Below are positions 34,579-42,483 of a stretch of DNA of 64,000 nt, piece by piece. The stretch covers positions 28,442 through 92,441 of the forward strand of contig JAJDUT010000037.1 of assembly GCA_022826515.1 (NCBI GenBank), in the 5' to 3' direction. Every line of letters begins with the position of its first letter. The first letter of the stretch is position 1. Made by a program: the position numbers and the translations under genes. Under the pieces are notes generated by a model. The model saw nothing but the letters and a program-made list of their open reading frames with translations. It was not told the origin of the DNA and made no database searches. The stretch comes from Candidatus Latescibacterota bacterium. Lineage in GTDB: Bacteria; Latescibacterota; UBA2968; UBA8231.

Positions 34579-36210
34579 ATGCACAAACCGCTGTTGGTCG
34601 GCCTGCTAGTCGGGGCCTGCATTAGCTGTGGCGAAGAGCAGCCGGACAATGCCCATCTGTTGGCCAAGGTCGGCGAGGTCGAGATTACCGCGGCCGATCT
34701 GCGCACCTTTGAGGCCAATCTCAAAGACGCCACCATGCGCTCGCAGCACCGGGACAACTTGCAGACGCTCATTGACCGCCAAGTGTTGCTTTTGGCGGCC
34801 AACGAGCGGGGTTTGCAGCGCGACGAAGAAGTCTTAGCCGAACTCGCCAAGCGCGAGACCAAGGCCCTCGCCGACGCGATGCTGCGGCGCAATGTTGCAG
34901 CCAAGGTCTCAGTAAGCGAGGACGACATCGAAAAAGCCTATACGCGGCCCGGGTGGAGCGAAAAGGTCACCACCGTAGAGATTTTTGTGCCCAACCAGGA
35001 ACAGGCGCGTCAGGTGCAAGTGCTTTTGGCACAGGGCGAGGACTTTGCGGAAGTAGGCCGTCAATTCGCCGCCGACCTCTATTACGGCATGAATACCGGC
35101 GAGATTCGGCGGCAGGCCTATTCGCCCTTCGACAGTCCCCCCTCCTTGGCGGGAGCGGTCTTTGCCCTGCCTGTGGGCGGCGTGACCGAGCCGATCCCCT
35201 TGCACGGAGGATTCATCATTGCCAAAGTGGTAGAACGTCGTCGCGCTGAATTGGTCGAGGTTGAGGACGGCATCCGCAAGGCACTCGGCGACGAGCAGCA
35301 AAAGCAACTGCGCGAATCGTACCTGCGACACCTCAAGTGGGATTTGGACACGGTTTTCGATGCTGAAGGCATGGGTCTAGTGGTCAGCGTCTTACAGGGT
35401 GCGATCCGCTATGCGGATTTGGGCGAGGTCCAGCGCCAACACCCGGTCTATGCTTTCGAGGGCTTTCGGATGGACGTGGCAGAGGTATTAGAGGCCGTGC
35501 GGCCATCGGGCCAACTGTGGGCGACAGCCACAGCCGACGCCGTCAACGAGAAACTATCTGAGGACCATTTCCCCACCCGCCTCATGGCCCACGACGCCCG
35601 GCGCAAGGGTTTTGATAAAAGCGAGGCTTTCGCTCAGTCGCATGAACTAGCGTTGGGCAATCTGATGCTGATGAAACTGCGCGAGCAAATCTTGACCGAG
35701 ACTCCCGCGCCGACCGAGGACGAACTGCTGGCCTTCTACGAGGAGCATAAGCGCCGTTTTCGCAGCCCTCCTCACGCGCAATTAGAGGAAATTTTGCTCG
35801 AGACCCCGAGCGAGGCGCGTCAGATCGCAGCCCAGATTGAGGCAGGTGCCGAGTGGTCGGAGCTAGCCCGCGTGTTTAGCCAGCGCCGCAACGCCGAAGA
35901 TGGCCTCCTGTACGTCTCCGAATCACAGGCCCCCTTTTTGGGGGAGGTTTGGATGAATGCGGTGATGAACGCCGAATTGCACCAACTCCAAGGGCCGATC
36001 CAGACGAGGGGAGGATATTCGATCTTCCGGGTTATTGAAAGGTACCCAGAGGTTTACCACGGCCTAGAGCTAGAGCGGGTGCGGAATTCGGTGGAGCGGG
36101 ACGTGCGAGAGCGCATGGAGCGGGAGTTTTTCAACAGCTATCTGCGGGATTTGCGCCAAAAATACGCCGCGCAGATAGACGTGTACGAAGAGCACTTGCG
36201 GTATTTGTAG
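34579..36210 (+). CDS. SurA/PpiC-like peptidyl-prolyl isomerase lipoprotein
   Basis: 543 residues from the ATG at 34579 (MHKPLLVGLLVGACISCGEE), with a lipobox at VGAC. A longer reading from 34,525 adds no signal feature. The N-terminal helical SurA/PrsA-like region (about 30-125: LLAKVGEVEITAADLRTF, LIDRQVLLLAANERGL, VSEDDIEKAY) precedes a first PpiC/rotamase-like domain (about 132-225: VEIFVPNQEQARQVQVLL, DFAEVGRQFA, LPVGGVTEPIPLHGGFIIAKV). A second region (about 370-515: EDELLAFYEEHKRRFRS, AQLEEILLETPSEARQIA, LQGPIQTRGGYSIFRVIE) repeats the pattern. It is a periplasmic chaperone for outer-membrane proteins, fitting a cluster with several such proteins. Confidence 0.85.
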   Translation: MHKPLLVGLLVGACISCGEEQPDNAHLLAKVGEVEITAADLRTFEANLKDATMRSQHRDNLQTLIDRQVLLLAANERGLQRDEEVLAELAKRETKALADAMLRRNVAAKVSVSEDDIEKAYTRPGWSEKVTTVEIFVPNQEQARQVQVLLAQGEDFAEVGRQFAADLYYGMNTGEIRRQAYSPFDSPPSLAGAVFALPVGGVTEPIPLHGGFIIAKVVERRRAELVEVEDGIRKALGDEQQKQLRESYLRHLKWDLDTVFDAEGMGLVVSVLQGAIRYADLGEVQRQHPVYAFEGFRMDVAEVLEAVRPSGQLWATATADAVNEKLSEDHFPTRLMAHDARRKGFDKSEAFAQSHELALGNLMLMKLREQILTETPAPTEDELLAFYEEHKRRFRSPPHAQLEEILLETPSEARQIAAQIEAGAEWSELARVFSQRRNAEDGLLYVSESQAPFLGEVWMNAVMNAELHQLQGPIQTRGGYSIFRVIERYPEVYHGLELERVRNSVERDVRERMEREFFNSYLRDLRQKYAAQIDVYEEHLRYL

Positions 36211-36216
36211 AAATTA

Positions 36217-36278
36217 AGAATTAGGAATTACCCCCGGCCCCAATTCGTAATTCCTAATTCTCAATTCGTAATTCCTAA
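36217..36278. repeat. AATTAGGAATTAC palindrome plus 17-base direct repeat
   Basis: AGAATTAGGAATTAC (36217-36231) is perfectly inverted at 36247-36261, with a C/G-rich loop. CAATTCGTAATTCCTAA occurs twice, at 36241-36257 and 36262-36278. It fills the spacer between the PpiC gene and the next permease gene. It could end the envelope operon as a stem-loop, but it also looks like the AATTCGTAATT-type intergenic repeats found in many genomes. Confidence 0.75.
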
Positions 36279-36296
36279 AAACGAGGGGAGCGATTT

Positions 36297-38288
36297 TTGT
36301 CACAGGCCAACGCCCAAGAGCGCTTCGCGGTCATGCCCGCCGATGCCCCCTTTGAACCGGGCTTCAATGCAAAGACCCTGTGGGCGGCGCTCTTCGTCGG
36401 CTTCGTGATGTTGCCGGGCGCGATTTACCTCGGGTTGGTGACCGGGATGAGCATGGCCGGGGGTGCCGAATGGGTGACGCTCATTCTCTTCATCGAAATG
36501 GCCAAGCGCACCTTCGTGTACTTGCGGACTCAGGAAATAATCATCCTCTACTGGGTAGCCGGTGGCTTGGTGATGATGGGCGGCAAGCTGGGTACGGGGG
36601 CCGACCTGTTCGGCGGCCCATTCGGCGTGTTGATCTGGGATCAATATCTGATCCAATCGCCCCAAGCCGACGGACTGGCCGAACACATTCCAACTTGGGT
36701 CGTGCCCCCGCGTGGTTCGGAGGCGCTCTTAGAGCGCAGCTTCCTCGACAGCGCGTGGCTCAAGCCCATCGCGATTCTCCTCTGCGTCGTTGCACTGCAA
36801 CGCGTCAACGCCCTGTCGTTGGGCTACGTGCTCTTCCGCATCACCCACGACATCGAGCGTCTTCCTTTTCCTATGGCATACGTGCAGGCCGGCGGTGCCA
36901 CCGCCCTTGCCGAAACCTCGGCCAAGCAGGAAGGCTGGCGCTGGCACGTGTTCAGCACGGGGGCTTTTATCGGGGCAGTGTGGGGCGTATTCTACGTGGT
37001 GGTGCCAACGCTGTCGTCGGTTTTTTTGACCGAAACCGTGTCGATTTTGCCGATCCCCTTCATCGACTTCACCGTGCCGCTAAAGGCGGTTTTGCCCGCT
37101 GCGGTCATCGGCTTGGCTACGGATTTGATCCACGTGCTGTTCGGCCTCGTGCTACCGTTTTGGGTCGTGGTAGGGGTGTTTTCCTCGTCGATTGTGGTCA
37201 ACTTGATCGCCAATCCCATCCTCTATGCCTACGGCATCCTGCACACCTGGGAGCCGGGCATGTCGTCAATTCCCACCCAGATCGCCAATACCTTTGACTT
37301 CTGGCTGAGCTTTTCGCTGGGTGGGGCCATCGTGGTCGCGGCTATGGGTTTTTATACGGCGGGTAAGGTCTTACTCGCCGTCGGCAAGGAGCGCGCCCCG
37401 GCTCGGGAAGCTGGTTCGGGACCCAACCCCGAGCGCGGCGACATTCGCATTGTCATGGCCTTGGGGATCTGGGCGGTGAGCACGCTGGGCTTCGTGCTGA
37501 TGGTGTACTATTTGGTGCCCGATTTTCCTTGGTGGATCACCGCGCTCTTCGGCTTTGTGTGGACGCCGATCTACTCGTACATCGGTACGCGAATGATCGG
37601 CCTGACGGGATCGCCGCAGGGAGTGACTTTTCCCTATTTGCGCGAGGCCAGCTTCTATTTGTCCGGCTACCAAGGGGCTGGGATCTGGTTCGCGCCGGTG
37701 CCGATCTTCCAGTGGGGCTACGAGGCGCAAGTGTTCAAGCAGCTAGAGCTGACGCGCACCCGCTTTGGCAGCATCGTCAAGATGACGGCCCTGACCTTGG
37801 CCGTGATGTTTGTGTGTAGCTTCCTGTTCTGGTCGCTGATATGGAAGTTAGGGCCGATTCCCTCCTCGGCGTATCCGTTCGTGCAAAAGATGTGGCCCTT
37901 CCACGCCACCATGCAGGCGTTCTGGGCCAAGTCAACGCTGCCGGGCGCGGGTCAGAGCTTGGTGACCCAAATTATTCGCTGGGATTACATCGGGATTGGG
38001 CTGGTCTTTAGCGGCGCATTGTACGCGCTGCTGAGCGCACTCAGCGCGCCGCTGGGAATTTTCTATGGTTTTGTCGCCGGCCTCGGCGGCTGGCCGCACT
38101 TTGCCATTCTCAACTTCGTCGGTGCCCTACTGGGCCGCTTCTACTTGCAAAAGCGCTTTGGACCCGAGCGCTGGTACGCGTACGCGCCCATCGTGCTGGC
38201 CGGGTACTCGTGCGGCGTGGGTTTGATTGGCATGACGTCTATTGCCATTGCGCTGATTTCCAAGGCCGTGTCACAGGTCGTGTTCTAA
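36297..38288 (+). CDS. OPT-superfamily-like (DUF6785/DUF6784) polytopic membrane protein
   Basis: 663 residues from a TTG at 36297 with GAGGGGAG upstream; the ATG at 36333 is an alternative. A dozen or more transmembrane helices are visible, starting at TLWAALFVGFVMLPGAIYLG (about 28-47). Typical family blocks are GMSMAGGAEWVTLILFIEMAKR (about 52-73), FRITHDIERLPFPMAYVQAGG (about 180-200), GIPTFIV-like counterparts absent, and a C-terminal DYIGIGLVFSGALYALLSAL. These DUF6785/6784 proteins resemble OPT oligopeptide transporters and abound in planctomycete, Poribacteria and Latescibacteria-type genomes; the substrate is unknown. A shorter relative lies at 42,484. Confidence 0.75.
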   Translation: MSQANAQERFAVMPADAPFEPGFNAKTLWAALFVGFVMLPGAIYLGLVTGMSMAGGAEWVTLILFIEMAKRTFVYLRTQEIIILYWVAGGLVMMGGKLGTGADLFGGPFGVLIWDQYLIQSPQADGLAEHIPTWVVPPRGSEALLERSFLDSAWLKPIAILLCVVALQRVNALSLGYVLFRITHDIERLPFPMAYVQAGGATALAETSAKQEGWRWHVFSTGAFIGAVWGVFYVVVPTLSSVFLTETVSILPIPFIDFTVPLKAVLPAAVIGLATDLIHVLFGLVLPFWVVVGVFSSSIVVNLIANPILYAYGILHTWEPGMSSIPTQIANTFDFWLSFSLGGAIVVAAMGFYTAGKVLLAVGKERAPAREAGSGPNPERGDIRIVMALGIWAVSTLGFVLMVYYLVPDFPWWITALFGFVWTPIYSYIGTRMIGLTGSPQGVTFPYLREASFYLSGYQGAGIWFAPVPIFQWGYEAQVFKQLELTRTRFGSIVKMTALTLAVMFVCSFLFWSLIWKLGPIPSSAYPFVQKMWPFHATMQAFWAKSTLPGAGQSLVTQIIRWDYIGIGLVFSGALYALLSALSAPLGIFYGFVAGLGGWPHFAILNFVGALLGRFYLQKRFGPERWYAYAPIVLAGYSCGVGLIGMTSIAIALISKAVSQVVF

Positions 38289-38293
38289 GAAGG

Positions 38294-38328
38294 TATCCGC
38301 AGATGAACGCAGATGAACGCAGATGCGG
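38294..38328. repeat. Intergenic CGCAGAT repeat, copy 2
   Basis: TATCCGCAGATGAACGCAG is followed by a further GATGAACGCA unit, giving three CGCAGAT cores. It matches the 13,564 copy with two differences over about 29 bases. It lies six bases after the permease stop. Confidence 0.7.
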
Positions 38329-38385
38329 GATGACGTGGCTTGGAGTACACCCGGAATTTTCAGACGGCCTCTGAGGGGCTTCACG

Positions 38386-39237
38386 GTGAGTCGCGCACTG
38401 GTGTGCATGGCCCTGTTGGCACTTGGTTGCGGCCAAAAGAATCCGGGGCAAGACAGCGAAGACCGCGTGGTTGCGTCCACTCCACCCGAAGAAGCTCCTG
38501 CTACCGAAGAGACCAGCGAAGTTGCCGAAGAAGCCAGCGAAGTTACCGAGGTCAACAAAGCCGATCACGCCATGGTCCTCGTGCCCGAAGGTCTCTTTGT
38601 GATGGGTTGGGACGCGGGCGACCCAGACGAGCGGCCGCCGCACCCAGTTTTTCTTTCCGCGTACTACATCGACCAGTTCGAGGTCACCATAGGGCTGTAC
38701 CGGCGCTGCGTGGAGGACGACGCCTGCGAAGAGCCAGCCTATGCCCCTAACTGCAATTGGGACAAAGACCTAGACGACACGCATCCCATCAACTGCGTGA
38801 ACCGCCAACACGCGCTCGACTATTGCGCGTGGGCTGGCCTGCGGCTGCCGACCGAGGCCGAGTGGGAAAAAGCCGCACGCGGTACCGATGGGCGCATATA
38901 TCCTTGGGGATACGAGTTGGCAGGAGGCGAGGCCAACTTTCGCTTTATCGCCGGAGCGACCGAGCCGGTGGGCAGCCGTCCCGCTGGCGTGTCGCCGTAC
39001 GGAGCACACGACATGGCGGGCAACGTGTGGGAGTGGGTGTCTGATTGGTACGGGGACGCGTACTATGCAGAGAGTCCACGGGATAATCCGCAGGGGCCGT
39101 TGCGCGGGGAATTTGGGGTGTTGCGGGGTGGGTCGTGGTGGTTTGAGAAGGAGTCCCTGCCTGCGGCGAATCGGGAGGCCTATCATCCGCAGTTGACGGA
39201 CATAGATATTGGGATTCGGTGTGCGCGGGATTTTTGA
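38386..39237 (+). CDS. Lipoprotein with formylglycine-generating-enzyme-like (SUMF1) fold
   Basis: 283 residues from a GTG at 38386 with GAGGGG upstream; MSRALVCMALLALGCGQ has a lipobox (ALGC). After an acidic E/A/T linker (about 22-58), the FGE-sulfatase domain starts with MVLVPEGLFVMGWDAGD (about 64-80), then YYIDQFEVTIGLYRRCV, CVNRQHALDYCAWAGLRLPTEAEWEKAARG-type blocks (quoted in parts: LDYCAWAGLRLPTEAEWEKA), YPWGYE, GAHDMAGNVWEWVSDWYG and FGVLRGGSWW, ending GIRCARDF. The two copper-binding cysteines of true FGE, expected just after RGGS, are absent (WWFEKESL follows), so it probably does not make formylglycine; this fold is often only a binding module in exported proteins. Confidence 0.85.
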   Translation: MSRALVCMALLALGCGQKNPGQDSEDRVVASTPPEEAPATEETSEVAEEASEVTEVNKADHAMVLVPEGLFVMGWDAGDPDERPPHPVFLSAYYIDQFEVTIGLYRRCVEDDACEEPAYAPNCNWDKDLDDTHPINCVNRQHALDYCAWAGLRLPTEAEWEKAARGTDGRIYPWGYELAGGEANFRFIAGATEPVGSRPAGVSPYGAHDMAGNVWEWVSDWYGDAYYAESPRDNPQGPLRGEFGVLRGGSWWFEKESLPAANREAYHPQLTDIDIGIRCARDF

Positions 39238-40027
39238 GTTGGGCGTTAGGTTGATCTGGCCGTTGCTCGTCGCGCTGGCAGGCTGTGGCAAAGAGCCAGT
39301 AGCACCGGTAGCGCCGATCGTCTTGGCAGAGGGCGTTGTTATTGCGTCGTCAGCCGACATCGCGGCCTTGAGGGAAAGAGGAGGTGCTGCGTACATCATC
39401 GACGGCGACTTGCAGATCGTCGGCAGCAGCTTAGTTGCGCTGACGGGGTTGGAAGGGCTGAGGCGCGTCGAGGGCAGCGTCGAGATTTGGTTTAACGACC
39501 GCTTAGAAAGCCTAGCGGGGCTGGAGGGGCTTGAAAGCGTCGGTGCCGGGTTAGGCCCGGCGGACGCATCGCCGCCCTTGCCCACGCCTGGAGCTGGCAA
39601 AGCTGCTCACGTGGTGGAAGGGTTGTTGATTTTTGAAAACAAGGCCCTGCGCTCGCTCAGAGGGCTGGAGAACTTGGCCTCTGTTAATGGGGGCTTGGCG
39701 CTCGTTCGCAATGCGTCGCTTGCGTCCCTAACGGACATGCCGCATCTCGTGGAGATCGAAGGCAGTGTGGACATCTGGTACAACGACGCGCTGCAAAGCC
39801 TAGCGGGCCTGCACCACTTGGCTAGAGTGCGGGACTTTTTGGAAGTCAGCGGCAACGACGCATTGCAAAGCCTAGATGGGCTGCGCGGCATCGAACACGT
39901 GGGGGCGGATTTGATTATCAGCAACAACGCGCTGCTGCCCCAATCCGAGGTGTGGGCCTTTACCGAGCGGCTGGCAGCCGAGGGCTTTGCCGGGGCGGTG
40001 ATAGTCCAAGGCAATCTGGACGATTAA
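39221..40027 (+). CDS. Lipoprotein with receptor-L-domain-like leucine-rich repeats
   Basis: About 268 residues. The start is uncertain: GTG at 39221 overlaps the FGE-like gene; TTG at 39239 is an alternative just after it. Both include WPLLVALAGCGK with a lipobox (LAGC). The mature part has repeats of about 24 residues with the L-domain pattern (YIIDGDLQIVGSSLVALTGL, VEGSVEIWFNDRLESLAGLEGL, VEGLLIFENKALRSLRGLENL, GSVDIWYNDALQSLAGLHHL, DFLEVSGNDALQSLDGLRGI, ADLIISNNALL). Such beta-solenoids bind proteins or polysaccharides at the surface. The segment GAGLGPADASPPLPTPGAGK (about 107-126) interrupts the repeats. Confidence 0.72.
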   Translation: MRGIFELGVRLIWPLLVALAGCGKEPVAPVAPIVLAEGVVIASSADIAALRERGGAAYIIDGDLQIVGSSLVALTGLEGLRRVEGSVEIWFNDRLESLAGLEGLESVGAGLGPADASPPLPTPGAGKAAHVVEGLLIFENKALRSLRGLENLASVNGGLALVRNASLASLTDMPHLVEIEGSVDIWYNDALQSLAGLHHLARVRDFLEVSGNDALQSLDGLRGIEHVGADLIISNNALLPQSEVWAFTERLAAEGFAGAVIVQGNLDD

Positions 40028-40033
40028 CAGCCC

Positions 40034-41236
40034 TTACTTACGCACTAGGCGGATGCGGTGATTGCGGGTATCGGCGATGTAGAGGTTGTCGTCTGGGTCG
40101 AGTTCGATGCCATAGGGGCGGTTGAGCAGGGCAGCCTGCGGCGGGCCGCCGTCACCGCTGTCGCCAGATTGGCCGCACTGACCGGCTACGGTGTAGATCG
40201 CTCCGTCGAGGTCGATGCGGCGCACGCAGTTGTTGAAGGTGTCGGCGACAAGGACTCGCCCTTCTGAGTCAATGGCCACATCGCAGGGCCAGTACAGAGA
40301 AACGTCGAGCGCGTCGGCTCCGTCTTCGCTGTCTCCGGGCTGGGGTGGGGAAGTGTAGTCGGCGATGGAGCCGATGTTTCGCGCTGCGTTGCCGGCGATG
40401 GTGGTGATGATGCCGGTCGCGGCGTCCACCTTGCGGATGCGGTTGTTGTACGTGTCAGCGAGGTAGAGGTTGCCAAATTCGTCCGTGGCAATGCGGCTGG
40501 TGGGTGGGGCGGCTTGGCTTACGGGTGCCCAGATTTGGGCTTGGTCTGCAGGCCCTCCGTCGCCGGAAAAACCCGGCTCGCCGGTGCCGACAACCGTGCG
40601 TATGGTCCCATTGAGGTCAATCATGCGGATGCGCTGGTTTTCTTGGTCGGAGATGTACATGCGTCCGAATGGATCAAAGGCGGTGGCGCTTGGCAGGTTG
40701 ATCGTCGCTAGGGCCGCGGGCCCTCCGTCGCCGCTGTAGGTGCGCTCGCCGGTGCCGCAGATCGGCTCGATATAGTCGGTGGCAAAGTCGTAGCGCAGGA
40801 TCATCGAGTTGTGCCAAGCCGTGAGTATCAGGCGTCCGAGCGGATCGAAGGAGATGTGGGTCGGATGGTTGAGGCCGATCTCGCGCGCTTGGCCGGCCGG
40901 GGCGTCGCCGAGTTCGCCGGTGCCGATCAAGGTGCGGATGCTGTCCTTGGCGACGTCCCGGTACCGTGGATTCCTCTGTCGCGTCTGGGTGAGGACGCTG
41001 GTGGTGGTGACGCGGACGCGGTGGTTGTTCCAGTCGAGGATGTAAAGCCGTCCGTCCGGGCCGTAGGTCAGGTCTTGCGGCAGGTAGAAGAGTGCTTGAC
41101 TCAGTTCCGCTTCTTCGGGGCCTTTGCCGGCGTCGCCGGTGCCAGCAAAGGTTTCGATGCGTTCGTAGGGGCTGCTAGGGCCAGTAGGTGCATCTCCGCA
41201 GGCGGACAGGATGAGTAAGAGTGCTAGGTAGATCAT
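40034..41236 (-). CDS. NHL-repeat lipoprotein 1
   Basis: 400 residues. MIYLALLLILSACGD has a lipobox (LSAC, residues 10-13). The mature part is an NHL beta-propeller; each blade holds YxPxDLxxxPDGRLYIxDxxNHRVR-type sequence, e.g. YLPQDLTYGPDGRLYILDWN, HPTHISFDPLGRLILTAWHN, LPSATAFDPFGRMYISDQEN, RIATDEFGNLYLADTYNNRI, WPCDVAIDSEGRVLVADTFN and RPYGIELDPDDNLYIADTRN. Interblade loops contain GTGEPGFSGDGGPA. NHL propellers act as ligand-binding or scaffold domains; no enzymatic motif was found. ATG overlaps the stop of the upstream NHL gene (ATGA). Confidence 0.87.
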   Translation of the reverse strand: MIYLALLLILSACGDAPTGPSSPYERIETFAGTGDAGKGPEEAELSQALFYLPQDLTYGPDGRLYILDWNNHRVRVTTTSVLTQTRQRNPRYRDVAKDSIRTLIGTGELGDAPAGQAREIGLNHPTHISFDPLGRLILTAWHNSMILRYDFATDYIEPICGTGERTYSGDGGPAALATINLPSATAFDPFGRMYISDQENQRIRMIDLNGTIRTVVGTGEPGFSGDGGPADQAQIWAPVSQAAPPTSRIATDEFGNLYLADTYNNRIRKVDAATGIITTIAGNAARNIGSIADYTSPPQPGDSEDGADALDVSLYWPCDVAIDSEGRVLVADTFNNCVRRIDLDGAIYTVAGQCGQSGDSGDGGPPQAALLNRPYGIELDPDDNLYIADTRNHRIRLVRK

Positions 41237-42402
41237 GGCAAGACGACTCGGCGGATGCGGTGGTTGTAGGTGTCGGCGATATAAAGCCGACCCTGCGGGT
41301 CAAAGTCGAGCCCGGCAGGTCGATTGAGGGCTGCGCTGAGGGCGGGTCCGCCATCGCCGGAAAATCCTTCCTCGCCGCTGCCAGCAACGGTTTCAATGAT
41401 GCCGGTCGCTAGGTCGAGGGCGCGGATGCGGTGGTTAAATTCGTCGGCGATGTAGAGCCGACCGTCGGGACCAAAGGCCAAGTCGCGCGGGTTGTTGAGG
41501 GCTGCGCTGAGGGCCGGACCGCCATCGCCGCTACCATCTGCTACTCCCGTGCCAGCCACCGTTTCGATTAAGTCTTGGTCAAAATCAACGCGGCGGATGC
41601 GGTGGTTGAGGGCGTCGGCGATATAGAGCCGACCCTGCGGACCAAAAGCCAAGGCCCCGGCCGGGGGTGGGTTGGCTCCGGCTGGCATCTGGAACTGGGC
41701 GTCGCGCGGGCTGCCGCCATCGCCGGCGAACCCAGCCACGCCGGTGCCTACGACAGTAGTGATAATGCCGTCGAGATCGATTTTGCGCACCCGCTGGTTG
41801 CGCTGGTCGAGGATGTACAGCCCGCCGTCGGGTCCCAAGACCGTCTGCGGTGGCTGACTCAGAAGCGCGTCGCGGGCCGGACCGCCGTCGCCGGCAAAGC
41901 CCGGACCCGCGCCGCAGATGACTTGGACGAGTCCGGTCTGCGGGTCGTAGAGGCGCAGTTTGTGATTGTGCCAAGCCGTCAGCAGCAGGGTGCCGTCGGC
42001 CAGCGGTAGGATATGGGTCGGGTGGTTGAGGTGGACCTCGGTGCCGGGCGCGCCGGGCGGTACTTGGTCGGATTCGTCGTAGGGGCCGTCGCCGACGAAG
42101 TCCGTGCCAATGACGGTGACGAGGGTTCCCGCCGGGGTCACGCGGCGCACGCGGTGATTGTTCCAGTCGAGGAGGTAGGTCTGACCCGAGGGAGTGAAGG
42201 TGAGATCGACGGGCCAGTAGAAGGTGGAAGCAAGCAGCGGTTGATCGTCGCCGTTGAAGCCAGCTTCGCCCGTGCCGGCCCAAGTGCAGATGGTGCCGGG
42301 CGCGTCCGTGCAGCGGGCTTGCGGACTGCTGTCTGGGCCGGTGCTGTTGGAGCAAGCCGTCAGCAGCAGGGCGAGAAGGGGTATGAAGCGATTCGTGGAC
42401 AT
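41233..42402 (-). CDS. NHL-repeat lipoprotein 2
   Basis: 389 residues. MSTNRFIPLLALLLTACSN has a lipobox (LTAC). It is a six- or seven-bladed NHL propeller with the same blade wording as its downstream neighbour (YWPVDLTFTPSGQTYLLDWN, LGPDGGLYILDQRNQRVRKI, FGPQGRLYIADALNHRIRRV, FGPDGRLYIADEFNHRIRAL, FDPQGRLYIADTYNHRIRRV) and GTG(E/V)xGF(N/A/S)GD loops. The two are a tandem duplication transcribed as a unit. It is divergent from the 42,484 permease; the AT-rich spacer 42,403-42,483 must contain promoters for both, but I could not pick a confident pair of hexamers. Confidence 0.87.
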   Translation of the reverse strand: MSTNRFIPLLALLLTACSNSTGPDSSPQARCTDAPGTICTWAGTGEAGFNGDDQPLLASTFYWPVDLTFTPSGQTYLLDWNNHRVRRVTPAGTLVTVIGTDFVGDGPYDESDQVPPGAPGTEVHLNHPTHILPLADGTLLLTAWHNHKLRLYDPQTGLVQVICGAGPGFAGDGGPARDALLSQPPQTVLGPDGGLYILDQRNQRVRKIDLDGIITTVVGTGVAGFAGDGGSPRDAQFQMPAGANPPPAGALAFGPQGRLYIADALNHRIRRVDFDQDLIETVAGTGVADGSGDGGPALSAALNNPRDLAFGPDGRLYIADEFNHRIRALDLATGIIETVAGSGEEGFSGDGGPALSAALNRPAGLDFDPQGRLYIADTYNHRIRRVVLP

Positions 42403-42483
42403 AGTTCAGTACATTGATGCGAAACGTTAAATATACAAAATAATGAACGCTGTAAATTATCGCTTGCGTAGGGGCGGTACAAC

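Noticed and set aside
38386..39237. True formylglycine-generating enzyme
   Set aside because: The cysteine pair after RGGS is missing, and no sulfatase gene is nearby.
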